DNA of 64,000 nt from NCBI GenBank assembly GCA_963995505.1, contig OZ023188.1, positions 3,286,001-3,350,000 on the forward strand. Reading direction: 5' to 3'. Of this stretch, positions 11,705-20,219 are shown piece by piece (the first letter of the stretch is position 1; each line of letters opens with the position of its first letter). The notes beneath the pieces were generated by a model, which searched no databases, was not told the origin of the DNA, and worked only from the letters and a program-made list of their open reading frames with translations. A program made the translations under genes and the position numbers. The stretch is from Hypericum androsaemum. Taxonomy: Eukaryota; Streptophyta; Magnoliopsida; Malpighiales; Hypericaceae.

Positions 11705-11800
11705 CAATACTTTGAGAAAAAAAATTAACCACCTTGGAAGCTTCACGATCAACGTAGACGGGCATTTTGCGAATTGGGTTATTCCCAGGTTAAGGGTTGA

Positions 11801-12448
11801 TGACGGTTTTGACGCGTAATTAACGAGTAATTACGTGTTAAACCCGTTGAATTAACAAACTAATTCGTTAATAATAAATCACTTACTTGTTGAAGTAAGA
11901 GGTCCACAGGCTCGGGTCCACGATTTCTTCGTGCTGGTCGAATTACGATCACGTTCGAACGGATCCGTAATCGATTTTCACGAGATTTCCTTTAATCGAA
12001 AATCTGATTAAAATTCTGGAACTGATCCGGAATTTTCCTTTCTGAGTGAGTAGTTGTGGGAAAAGTTACAAATTGGTCCAGCCGGATTTCCCCTTTTATA
12101 GGAAAATCCGGACAGCCAAAACGCACCACGTGGCACGCCATAGGTCACATGTCCGCCACGTGGCACACCACGTGGCAAAGCTACCCAATAGCTTCGCCAT
12201 GTGGCGCTTTGGTCCACATGTTCGCCACGTGGCAAGGCTACGCATAGCTTTGCCACGTGGCGCCATGTGGGTGCGCCACGTGGGCTGCCACATGTGACGC
12301 CAGCGCCACGTCATGCTGACGTGGCGCTTGCGTAGCTTGGGCCGGTCAACGCGGGTTGACCGGCCCATCCAACCCAACTTTTTGGGCCTAATGGGCCCGG
12401 GCCCAATTAGGCACAATAATAATTGCCTATTGGGCCCAAGGTCCAACA
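11801..12448 (-). repeat. 3' LTR of copia copy 1
   Basis: 648 bp. On the minus strand it begins TGTTGGACC and ends CCGTCA. U3 lies at the high-coordinate side and holds the CACGTG array; the TATA box follows at 12100-12093. Confidence 0.93.
12093..12325 (-). promoter_or_regulatory. LTR promoter: TATA box with upstream G-box array
   Basis: TATAAAAG reads on the minus strand at 12100-12093. Upstream of it, between about 12125 and 12290, there are six perfect palindromic CACGTG G-boxes, plus CACATG/CATGTG variants and two ACGT hybrids (CCACGTCA, TGACGTGG) near 12305-12325. In plants CACGTG cores bind bZIP and bHLH (including PIF/HY5-type and ABF-type) factors; that the LTR responds to light or ABA is inference. 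Confidence 0.65.
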
Positions 12449-12459
12449 TCTCCCACTCA
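12449..12459 (-). other. Polypurine tract of copia copy 1
   Basis: On the minus strand GAGTGGGAGA directly abuts the 3' LTR start TGTTGG, the standard plus-strand priming site. The same tract is at 48830-48839 in copy 2. Confidence 0.85.
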
Positions 12460-13392
12460 ATTATTATTGACCTTGATCAACAGTTATCAGATTTCTTTAA
12501 AGAATTTCGTGCGACCAGCACACGTCGAGTATGTTAAGCCAAATTCAAGAGCACAGACACTCAGGCTACTTGAATAGTAGCATCTCGACAACTTTCTTGT
12601 TTAATGTATGCTATTACCCCAGGACTCATGTCACATTCCATTGTTCACATCAGTGATTTCAAACAATTATATTCAGGTTCACTATTGTATTTTTTAATAC
12701 AATTGGTGCACCTGAACCACGAAACTCAGAATGTGATGAACAGAGTTCCTTCTCCCTTAACTATATTCCTTTCATAATGATACAGCCTACTTTTCTGGTC
12801 AGCCCTGCCAGGTCGAATCGCTATGCCATAACCTTTTCATGAACTTTCCAAGCTAGCAGCACTGGATCATACTTCCAGATACGTTTAGGATCTTAAGGGT
12901 AGGTTTCGGGAATCACAATTCTCGAAAATTGGTCTCACACCAGGGATTGTGAAATCACTCAACATTTTCATCCCATCCAGTGGTCGAGTAGCACACATAA
13001 TACTGATCACGTGTTACGGTGTACTTTCATTTTTCAAGGAACACATGTCATATAACACCATACTAGAGTATCAGCCTTAGCTTAACTCTAGGCTAATAGG
13101 ACAGACAGTATGATAAGTTCCACTTATATCTTATCATATGGATTGTAGAAAATCCAAATGCAGCAACTTATTCCTGCATCCCATAAGGAAACTTGCTCTT
13201 AAGCAAGACGGCATTCCGCCATAGGACATGCACTTATGAATGTCCAATAACTGCCTCATCTCAGCCAGGAATCAACTTCTTAACTCCCACTGAGGTAAAC
13301 ACCCGTGTGAGTGGGCTACTTCTCTGTCCGACATGTTTCACATTTAAACTCATATTGCCAAATAAAAAATTCCTTTATTCTAACTAATTGGA
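12460..13392. other. Untranslated 3' region between pol and the 3' LTR (copia copy 1)
   Basis: About 930 bp without a supported ORF. It is conserved with 48840-49695 of copy 2, so it belongs to the element rather than to the host. No additional env-like ORF is seen here. Confidence 0.7.
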
Positions 13393-14757
13393 TTACAAAT
13401 GAAACCGTCGTAAACCCAGTGACTTAACATGTTTCTCGAACACTTCTCGAGGTAATGCTTTAGTCATTGGATCTGCGACCATATCTCGTGTAGATATGTG
13501 TTTCATACACAGTTCTTTATATTTTATTAAATTTCTCACAAAGTGAAATTTAATATCTATATGCTTAGCCCTGCTATGGAATCTAGGATCCTTAGCATAT
13601 GCTATAGCTGCCTGGTTGTCACAGAATAGACTCACTGGCTCCGTCGAGTTGATCAGGGAGAGATGGTTTAAGAATCTCTTCAACCATACCGCTTCTTGTG
13701 CAGCATGAGCTGAAGCTACATATTCTGCTTTCATTGTTGACAGGGATACACATGTTTGCTTCTTACTGCTCCATGAGACAACACCCCCGTTCAACAAGAA
13801 AACAAGTCCAGATGTAGACTTTTTCTTATCCACATCACCTCCCCAATCAGCATCAGTATAGCCACTCATTATCAGGTCACGGCCTTGATAGCACAAGGAG
13901 TATTCTGCAGTAGTATTCAAATATTTCAAAATCCCTTTGACAGCCTTCCAGTGAGCACTGCCTGGATCAGACTGATATTTGCTTGCTATCCCAACAGCAT
14001 AGCAAATGTCAGGTCTAGTACACAACATTGCGTACATCAGGCATCCAACTGCATTGGCATAAGGAATCTTCTCCATGTCCCTATGTTGTTTAGTTATTTT
14101 TGGGCACATGTCCTTACACAAATTATGACCTTTAACCAATGGGACATACTTTGGGTTACTGTGATCACAATTGAAATGTTCTACTACTTTGCGAATATAT
14201 GTCTCTTGTGAAAGAGACACTATTCTTTTCGAACGATTCCTCGAAATCTTAACTCCGAGTATGTAATCTGCTTCACCCATGTCTTTCATTTCAAAGTTGG
14301 AAGATAACCAATCTTTGATTTCGACAAGAAATCCCATGTCATTTCCAGCTAAAAGTATGTCATCAACATACAAGGTGATGATAACAAACTTCTTTCCTGA
14401 TCGCTTAACATACACACAGTGATCTTCGTCTATCATAATAAAATCATGCTGCATGATCGTATTATGAAAGCGAATATACCACTGTCTAGACGACTGCTTA
14501 AGGCCATAAATTGATCTATTCAATTTGCAAACTTTATGTTCGCAGCCTTTTTGAATGTAGCCCTCAGGCTGAATCATATAGATTTCTTCATCCAATTCTC
14601 CGTGGAGAAAAGCAGTCTTTACATCCATTTGATGTAATTCTAGATTCATGTTAGCAACCATAGCTAAAATGACCCTAATTGACGTAAATCTAACAACAGG
14701 TGCAAAAGTCTCCTCATAGTCTATCCCAGCCTGTTGTTTAAATCCTTGGGCAACCAA
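13393..14757 (-). CDS. Copia reverse transcriptase and RNase H (pol C-terminal part)
   Basis: Makes the element's cDNA inside virus-like particles. Seen in the 454-residue frame: QMDVKTAFLHGELDEEIY with the first catalytic Asp near residue 45, YVDDILLAGND with the two catalytic Asp near 131-133, then an RNase H domain with YTDADWGGD, MKAEYVA and CDNQAAIAYA. The start given is only the first codon after the upstream break; biologically this is continuous with the integrase frame, from which it is separated by a single in-frame TAA at 14812-14814 where copy 2 keeps a Trp codon. No further breaks in this part. Confidence 0.93.
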   Translation of the reverse strand: MVAQGFKQQAGIDYEETFAPVVRFTSIRVILAMVANMNLELHQMDVKTAFLHGELDEEIYMIQPEGYIQKGCEHKVCKLNRSIYGLKQSSRQWYIRFHNTIMQHDFIMIDEDHCVYVKRSGKKFVIITLYVDDILLAGNDMGFLVEIKDWLSSNFEMKDMGEADYILGVKISRNRSKRIVSLSQETYIRKVVEHFNCDHSNPKYVPLVKGHNLCKDMCPKITKQHRDMEKIPYANAVGCLMYAMLCTRPDICYAVGIASKYQSDPGSAHWKAVKGILKYLNTTAEYSLCYQGRDLIMSGYTDADWGGDVDKKKSTSGLVFLLNGGVVSWSSKKQTCVSLSTMKAEYVASAHAAQEAVWLKRFLNHLSLINSTEPVSLFCDNQAAIAYAKDPRFHSRAKHIDIKFHFVRNLIKYKELCMKHISTRDMVADPMTKALPREVFEKHVKSLGLRRFHL

Positions 14758-14811
14758 ACGCGCTTTGTATCTTTCGATACTGCCATCTGCATTGCGCTTG
14801 ATTTTGAGAAT

Positions 14812-16395
14812 TTACTTATTCCCAATTGCCCTACGCCCTTTAGATAGGTCAACCAGATCCCAAACCTGGTTTTTGATCATAGAAGACATTTCTTCATCCA
14901 TTGCATTCATCCATTCATCACGTTTTGGAGATGACAATGCTCCAGATACATTTTTAGGTTCATCTTCATCCTGCAGGATGGCCAGAAGAATTTCACTTGG
15001 ACCACCAAATTTCTTTAGTGATACCAAGAACGCATTAGCCTCGCCTTCGATGTCAAATTGTCGGCGTGGTATGCTAGTTCTACTAGACCTACGAAATTCC
15101 CGATTTTGATAAACATCTCTCATATATTCATCATATCCAGGAATCGCACTCCTACTGGGTGGAAATACCGTACTCCCACTGGAATAAGGAATTACCTCCC
15201 TTTCAGGACTCAGATCACGACCTTCCGGATCATTTTGAGTTAGAAAATCTCTATCTTCCTCCTCAATTCTCCCACTCGGAAGAAGTGATCCAGATGAATC
15301 TGGTTCATCTATCTCATAAAGGGTAAGGTCACTACTAACCTCTCCCAACTTTGGAAATTCATTCTCCAAAAATGTGACATCACGTGATTCAAATTCTGTT
15401 ACATGTCTATTGTCCAGTTCACCCACGAACACGTACCCTTTAGATACCTCTGGGTATCTTATAAAGATACTTTTTCTACCTCTCGGTCCTAATTTACCGA
15501 AAGTACTTGAGGTAGAATGGACATAGGACGCACACCCCCACGGCTTAAAATAGGATAGATCGGGCTTCCGATCTGTCCACATTTCGTAAGGAGTGGCTGT
15601 AACAGACTTAGAGGGAACACGGTTTAGAACGTATGCGACAGTCAGGAGCGCATCTCCGTAGAATGATATAGGCAAATTTGCCTCTGCCATCATCGATCTA
15701 ACCATATCAAGAAGGGTTCTATTCCTTCTTTCAGCAACTCCATTTTGCTGTGGTGTATAAGGAATGGACAACTGATGTTCAATTCCTTTTTCAATGCATA
15801 GAGCTTTGAACTCATCAGAAAGATATTCACGGCCACGATCAGTTCGTAAGGCCTTTATCTTTCTATCCTTCTGATTCTCAACAAAACTCATGTATGTCTT
15901 GAAGCAGTTTAAGGCTTCAGACTTGTGAGAAATCAGGTATATCAGACCATATCTAGTATAGTCGTCAATAAAGGTGATGAAGTAATATGCTCCATGCCTT
16001 GCCCTCACGTTCATTGGACCACATATGTCAGAATGGACTAATTGTAATGGAAATTTGGCTCTAGCCCCAGTACCGAAAGGTTTTCTAGTGCTTTTCCCTT
16101 CTAGACAGGATACGCAACAAGGTAATATAGATTTCTCTATATGGCCCAACAGTCCTGCCTTAGCTAGACGGTTTAAACGATCCTGACCGATATGGCCAAG
16201 TCTAGAATGCCATAGTTTAATATCATCCTCTGATGAATTTGAACTAGTGACAAAAGAAAAACTTTCAGAAGGATCAATATCCAGAATCAAAAAACCTTCC
16301 GATATATATCCAAGGCCAAAATAGGCATCATTCAAAAACAATCTAACGGTGTCGTTCTCAAATGACAACCGGAAACCTAAAGACATTAAGGCCAA
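14812..16395 (-). CDS. Copia integrase plus start of reverse transcriptase
   Basis: Joins element cDNA to the host chromosome. In the 527-residue frame the zinc-binding HHCC motif is seen (WHSRLGH near residues 62-68, CVSC near 94-97). The DDE core follows: Asp in HSDICGP near 123, Asp in RTDRG near 186, and Glu in GVAERRNRT near 222, giving the D,D35E spacing. A Pro/Ser/acidic linker follows, then the copia connector (MDEEMSSMIKNQVWDLV). It ends at the TAA at 14812. It overlaps the gag-protease ORF in another frame; copy 2 reads straight through here, so the break is a small indel rather than programmed frameshifting. Confidence 0.93.
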   Translation of the reverse strand: MALMSLGFRLSFENDTVRLFLNDAYFGLGYISEGFLILDIDPSESFSFVTSSNSSEDDIKLWHSRLGHIGQDRLNRLAKAGLLGHIEKSILPCCVSCLEGKSTRKPFGTGARAKFPLQLVHSDICGPMNVRARHGAYYFITFIDDYTRYGLIYLISHKSEALNCFKTYMSFVENQKDRKIKALRTDRGREYLSDEFKALCIEKGIEHQLSIPYTPQQNGVAERRNRTLLDMVRSMMAEANLPISFYGDALLTVAYVLNRVPSKSVTATPYEMWTDRKPDLSYFKPWGCASYVHSTSSTFGKLGPRGRKSIFIRYPEVSKGYVFVGELDNRHVTEFESRDVTFLENEFPKLGEVSSDLTLYEIDEPDSSGSLLPSGRIEEEDRDFLTQNDPEGRDLSPEREVIPYSSGSTVFPPSRSAIPGYDEYMRDVYQNREFRRSSRTSIPRRQFDIEGEANAFLVSLKKFGGPSEILLAILQDEDEPKNVSGALSSPKRDEWMNAMDEEMSSMIKNQVWDLVDLSKGRRAIGNK

Positions 16396-17533
16396 CTGAG
16401 ATCAGGTTCCTTCGTATGTCTGGAGCAAACAACACGTCATGTAAAAGAAGGGCACGACCACCATGAAGGTGTAATCTACAAGTGCCCAGGCCTTTCACAT
16501 TCACACACGAGTTGTTACCGACAAAAATGGTTTTTGCTCCAGCCGGCAACCGCCTGTACTCAACGAACGAACCACGGTCTCTAGCTATATGGTCGGTCGC
16601 TCCTGAATCAATCACCCACACAGAATGTGATTCAGTTAGAAGGGTACAAGAGGATACATACAATTTACTCACACTTGAGTTCAAATGTACCTGCTTGGGC
16701 ATTTTGCAATCTTTTGCAAAATGTCCCTTCTGTTGACAGTTAAAACATTTCACTTTTGAAATGTTAAACCGCTTGTTCTTTTTAGCCTTGGAGCCATCCA
16801 ACTTGGTTCCATGGCTTTCAGCCTTTGGAGTTTGTTTACACTTACCCTTCCCTTTACCTTTTTTCTTTTTCCCACCACTCCCAGTCGAACAAATCGAATG
16901 GGCTTCAGGGTGGGATTTCATAGCTAGGAGGCGATCTTCCTCCAGCTCAAGGTGTCTGGCAACATCATCAAATGTTACCAAAAGATCGGAATGGGTAAGA
17001 TTCATCTTCATCTGTTCCCAACTTGGTGGTAGAGAACGGATGACAGCTTGAATCTGCTGCTCGTTGCTGAGTGTGTGACCGGCCTCTGCCAGTTCACTGA
17101 TCATATTGGACATCACTCTCAAGTGTTTCCTCATGGGAACCTCCGGACGCTTTTTAAAGGTATCAAACCTTATGGTCAAAGCACGCAGTTTCGACACTGA
17201 AAGCTTTCCGAATTTCAGTTTGAGAGAATCCCATACCTCTTTCGCGTTGTCATGCACGCGAAATTGTCTGGTGATATCATCCATCATGGAACTCAACAAG
17301 ATCAATCGAGCAGTAGTGTTTTTCCTCTTCCAAATAACATAAGCTTCCTTATCTTGCTTATGTTGAGCAGTTGTGCCTTCTTCAGGCTCATCCATTATGA
17401 CATGTATGTGCTCCAGAACTTCTTGTTCTTCAAGCACATATTGGATTTTCATACTCCAATTGTCATAATTTTCACCGTTGAGTTTTAACTCACGGTTTAG
17501 CTCAGCTATAATGGATCTAGAAGCGACTGACAT
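16358..17533 (-). CDS. Copia gag and aspartic protease
   Basis: 391 codons. Gag capsid region (UBN2/Retrotran_gag type) spans about residues 20-210. A lysine-rich stretch near 220-260 precedes the nucleocapsid zinc knuckle CFNCQQKGHFAKDC (CX2CX4HX4C, residues 263-276). The protease active site WVIDSGATDH is near 306-315. The ATG at 17533 follows 369 nt of sequence after the upstream ORF stop. The reading frame leaves the polyprotein near 16394, where copy 2 continues in frame as SALMSLGFRL. Confidence 0.93.
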   Translation of the reverse strand: MSVASRSIIAELNRELKLNGENYDNWSMKIQYVLEEQEVLEHIHVIMDEPEEGTTAQHKQDKEAYVIWKRKNTTARLILLSSMMDDITRQFRVHDNAKEVWDSLKLKFGKLSVSKLRALTIRFDTFKKRPEVPMRKHLRVMSNMISELAEAGHTLSNEQQIQAVIRSLPPSWEQMKMNLTHSDLLVTFDDVARHLELEEDRLLAMKSHPEAHSICSTGSGGKKKKGKGKGKCKQTPKAESHGTKLDGSKAKKNKRFNISKVKCFNCQQKGHFAKDCKMPKQVHLNSSVSKLYVSSCTLLTESHSVWVIDSGATDHIARDRGSFVEYRRLPAGAKTIFVGNNSCVNVKGLGTCRLHLHGGRALLLHDVLFAPDIRRNLISVGLNVFRFPVVI

Positions 17534-17902
17534 TTCTATAGGGATTTTTAATATGAGAACATATTAGAAATTTGATTTGGCAATATGATTCAATTTACTA
17601 ATCACTCATAACTTTTAACGATATGGAGTTCTTGATTAATCTCAAAATCGAAGTGGGTCGCGGGCATGCTTCCCCTCACCATTCAAGTATTAATCTTAAA
17701 CTTCAACCGTTTAAAGTTCATTGACAGTAAATTCAAGTGAAAGCAATTAAACAAACATCTTTATTTAATTACATGTTTGACACATGCATTTGTACATTCT
17801 GAGTGTGCTCACACATGCACAAAACCTCAGACAAGGTCACAACCTATTGTACAAAAGTCCCCCAAAAGCAACATATGTATATGGGGACAGTTAAACATAT
17901 AA

Positions 17903-18484
17903 TCACACAGGGATCGGATGTCCAGGTGATCCGGTAGGAGAATCCAGATACATATCTGGATCTGGCTCCGGAGATGATCCGGTGGGGGCCGGGTACGAGG
18001 ACGATCCGATGAGAAGTTCCAGAGTACTTTCCGGAACTGGAATTGAGTCCATGATCCAGATGATCAGGAGCGGAGGAAAACTATAATAGTAATCCTTAGC
18101 GAAGTAGCGGTTGAAGATCAAACCGCTTCGCAACTCCAGAACAGGAGAAGGTATCATTTCTCTGTGTAGACCCTTATCCTCAAGATAATAGATGAGACCA
18201 TAGAGAGCATCTCTATGGGTATTGAACTCGGGTGCCGAGAAGACACTCATATCTTCTCGAATTTTCATCGTGACCAGGAGGTCTCGAAACATAGAGGGCC
18301 AGTCCTCTCCATGATCGTAACCTCCGGCCCAGATGCACTCTTGCATCTCCCGGTGAACAGCCTCAATGTGCTCAACAATGACATACATGTCATTCTTGGG
18401 CACACGCAGCGGTAAACGGCGCTTCAGAATCTTCTGTCGAAGTTCTGTTGCACAGAAGTTCAGATACCTGTCTCCAGTAGCCAT
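17903..18484 (-). CDS. Extra 193-aa ORF upstream of gag in copia copy 1
   Basis: Unrecognised protein encoded between leader and gag on the same strand. The ATG at 18484 opens MATGDRYLNFC; an upstream in-frame TTG run is non-ATG. Features: a basic N-terminal third (ELRQKILKRRLPLRVP), an aromatic/acidic middle (IWAGGY, GEDWPSMFRDLL), DALYGLIYYLED, a hydrophobic YYYSFPPLLIIWIMDSIPVP stretch near residues 131-150, and a Ser/Pro/Asp-rich tail ending SPTGSPGHPIP. Copy 2 (54194-54775) has the same length, no indel, and about 80% identity by eye. Conservation over the full length while pol decays in copy 2 argues for past selection. It is separate from gag by 369 nt containing AATAAA, so splicing, reinitiation or its own 3' end would be needed for expression. 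Not typical of described copia elements, which carry extra ORFs, when present, after pol. Confidence 0.75.
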   Translation of the reverse strand: MATGDRYLNFCATELRQKILKRRLPLRVPKNDMYVIVEHIEAVHREMQECIWAGGYDHGEDWPSMFRDLLVTMKIREDMSVFSAPEFNTHRDALYGLIYYLEDKGLHREMIPSPVLELRSGLIFNRYFAKDYYYSFPPLLIIWIMDSIPVPESTLELLIGSSSYPAPTGSSPEPDPDMYLDSPTGSPGHPIPV

Positions 18485-19647
18485 CAAATCTTGCAACAAT
18501 TGCAATTAAATTTCGGGTTAATACTCATATTGTCCCAAAATATGATTGAAAAACTCATTTTCCCATCTTTTGATGAACATTTTATGGATCAATTTATGTG
18601 ATTTTAGTTTAACTTTTACATATCTCGGAACTCGTTCCAAAATATTTTCTTTTTAAGTTTATTAAAATATAATTTTAATAAACCTAATTGACAAAAATTT
18701 CTCAAAATTTTTATCAATTTATTGGATTTTAATTGAATAAAAACTGATTTTATCCAATTAAAAGAGAAAAAACCCAAATTTTAAGTCCAATTTTGACTTA
18801 AGTCAAAATTGACCGTAAACCGGGTTGGGTCGAACCAAGAAACCGGGCCAATCCGTCCGGTTTTTTGATTTTCTTGACCCGGGTATAAATATTTTCGGGA
18901 AAAATCGTGAAATTACGATTTTGCCCCTCGCATATTTTTACCCGAATTTTCTCTCTCTTCTCCCGCGAAGACGAAAATCCGGCCGCCGCTCCTCTCCACG
19001 ACTGCCGCGTAACGGCGGCGAACCACGGGCCGAGACCGGTCGCAAGCGACTCGTCTCGGCCTTGCAATCACGGCCGTAGCGGCCTCTCGCGCCGTCGTCC
19101 AGCCGTTCTCCGCCGCGAAGCTCTTCTCCGTTCGGCGCTTCTCCGCCGTCGTCGTCCTCGATCTCACGATTCCGGCGACGTCGATCCACAAACGTGGTAT
19201 CGGGACGTCGGGGAGAAGCCGGAGAATCGACTATCGTCAATCTCCGGCGTCGAAATCGTCGGATTTCCGACGAAATCGACGGATTTCCTTTTCGGGCGAA
19301 AACGCCCAAATCGCCCGATTAGGGTTGATTTCGATTTGGGGATTTTTGGGAAAATTTCCAATTAATCCCCAAGTCTTCCGAAAATTGCACCGAGGTCCAT
19401 GACACGCAGGTGCCACGTAAGCGGTCAAAATTTCAGATTGGTGCCTTAAGGTTTCGCGCGTTCGCGAATTTGCCCGCCTGGTTAGGCAAAATTTAATTTA
19501 GTCCCGCTGGTTCCAAATTAATTACATTAAAGTCCAACAGATTATGATTTTTCATAAAATCACGATTAATATGATTTTTAACTCAATAAATCATATAATT
19601 ACTTGAATTAAAACATCATATTATCATCAAAACATGGTTTCAACCAT
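18485..19647 (-). other. GC-rich 5' leader of copia copy 1
   Basis: About 1.16 kb between the primer-binding site and the extra ORF. 18940-19320 is strongly GC- and CpG-rich in an otherwise AT-rich element; ORFs there are low-complexity Arg/Gly/Ser frames open in several frames, so I do not call them genes. The same island is recognisable but diverged at 55230-55590 in copy 2. It could contain the RNA packaging signal or captured host 5' sequence. Confidence 0.6.
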
Positions 19648-19659
19648 GCTCTGATACCA
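19648..19659 (-). other. Primer-binding site, initiator tRNA-Met type
   Basis: TGGTATCAGAGC on the minus strand, two nucleotides inside the 5' LTR end. It is complementary to the 3' end of plant initiator methionine tRNA, as in most plant copia elements. Confidence 0.92.
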
Positions 19660-19661
19660 AT

Positions 19662-20032
19662 TGACGGTTTTGACGCGTAATTAACGAGTAATTACGTGTT
19701 AAACCCGTTGAATTAACAAACTAATTCGTTAATAATAAATCACTTACTTCTTGAAGTAAGAGGTCCACAGGCTCGGGTCCACGATTTCTTCGTGCTGGTC
19801 GAATTACGATCACGTTCGAACGGATCCGTAATCAATTTTCACGAGATTTCCTTTAATCGAAAATCTGATTAAAATTCTGGAACTGATCCGGAATTTTCCT
19901 TTCTGAGTGAGTAGTTGTGGGAAAAGTTACAAATTGGTCCAGCCGGATTTCCCCTTTTATAGGGAAATCTGGACAGCCAAAACGCACCACGTGGCACGCC
20001 ACGTGTCGCCACGTGGCATGCCATAGGTCACA
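19662..20032 (-). repeat. 5' LTR of copia copy 1, U3-deleted
   Basis: Matches 11801-12130 with about four mismatches, then ends early in CA and the GTTGA duplication. Most of U3 is missing compared with the 3' LTR. TATAAAA is retained (19961-19955, minus) with three CACGTG motifs just upstream. The deletion joint has short CA microhomology. Confidence 0.85.
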
Positions 20033-20219
20033 GTTGACATTCATTGACGCGATGAAAGTTGGAAGGAAACTTTTCGATTTTCGATTTTAAATCTTTATTC
20101 CTTTTTTCAATTTCTTTTGTTTGGTTCTTCCCTTGGAAATTGGTGTAAACGTGTAAGAATTTCGGTTTACCGATGTTTCTAACCCTGTCTCTCTCTGTTT
20201 TTTCTCTTTTATTTCTGTG

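Larger units (their letters stand above)
9116..11765 (-). pseudogene. Inositolphosphorylceramide synthase (IPCS/ERH1-like), ten exons, C-terminus missing
   Basis: IPCS moves phosphoinositol from phosphatidylinositol to ceramide in Golgi membranes. Exons, minus strand: 11765-11733 (MPVYVDREASK), 11447-11394 plus 11035-11000 (LWRKICSET, WKILLAGIVFQ), 10777-10691 ([18 protein letters not shown]), 10600-10532 (ELGERKAFVSET), 10442-10362 ([17 protein letters not shown]), 10016-9946 (FLRIITFYST, GPNYHCRE), 9769-9709, 9624-9522 ([14 protein letters not shown]), 9410-9315 ([13 protein letters not shown]) and 9162-9116 (YTMNLVVFFIEKKLP). All borders are GT/AG and phases agree. The catalytic His of SSH and the His and Asp of HYTVD are kept; the family's CGD is CGN. 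Breaks: a solo LTR inside exon 2, a one-base loss in exon 6, and no C-terminal tail exon (about 50 residues). A copia element sits 30 nt upstream of the ATG. Confidence 0.9.
11801..20032 (-). mobile_element. Ty1/copia retrotransposon, copy 1 (near complete, young)
   Basis: LTRs at 11801-12448 and 19662-20032 start TG and end CA, and the whole element is flanked by the exact 5-bp duplication GTTGA (11796-11800, 20033-20037). In minus-strand order: 5' LTR, primer-binding site, GC-rich leader, extra ORF, gag-protease, integrase, reverse transcriptase-RNase H, polypurine tract, 3' LTR. The order integrase before reverse transcriptase defines copia. By eye the two LTRs differ at about 4 of roughly 330 aligned positions, so insertion is recent. 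The 5' LTR has lost most of its U3. One frameshift and one stop codon break the polyprotein. A second copy lies at 48188-58160. Confidence 0.95.

Noticed and set aside
12008..12537. Several open frames on both strands rich in His, Arg and Trp
   Set aside because: They are translations of the CACGTGGC-type array in the copia LTR; the same occurs at 48400-48840 and 57735-58040.
18907..19365. Arg-rich frames in the copia leader
   Set aside because: GC-rich leader lacks stop codons by composition; the frames are not preserved in copy 2.
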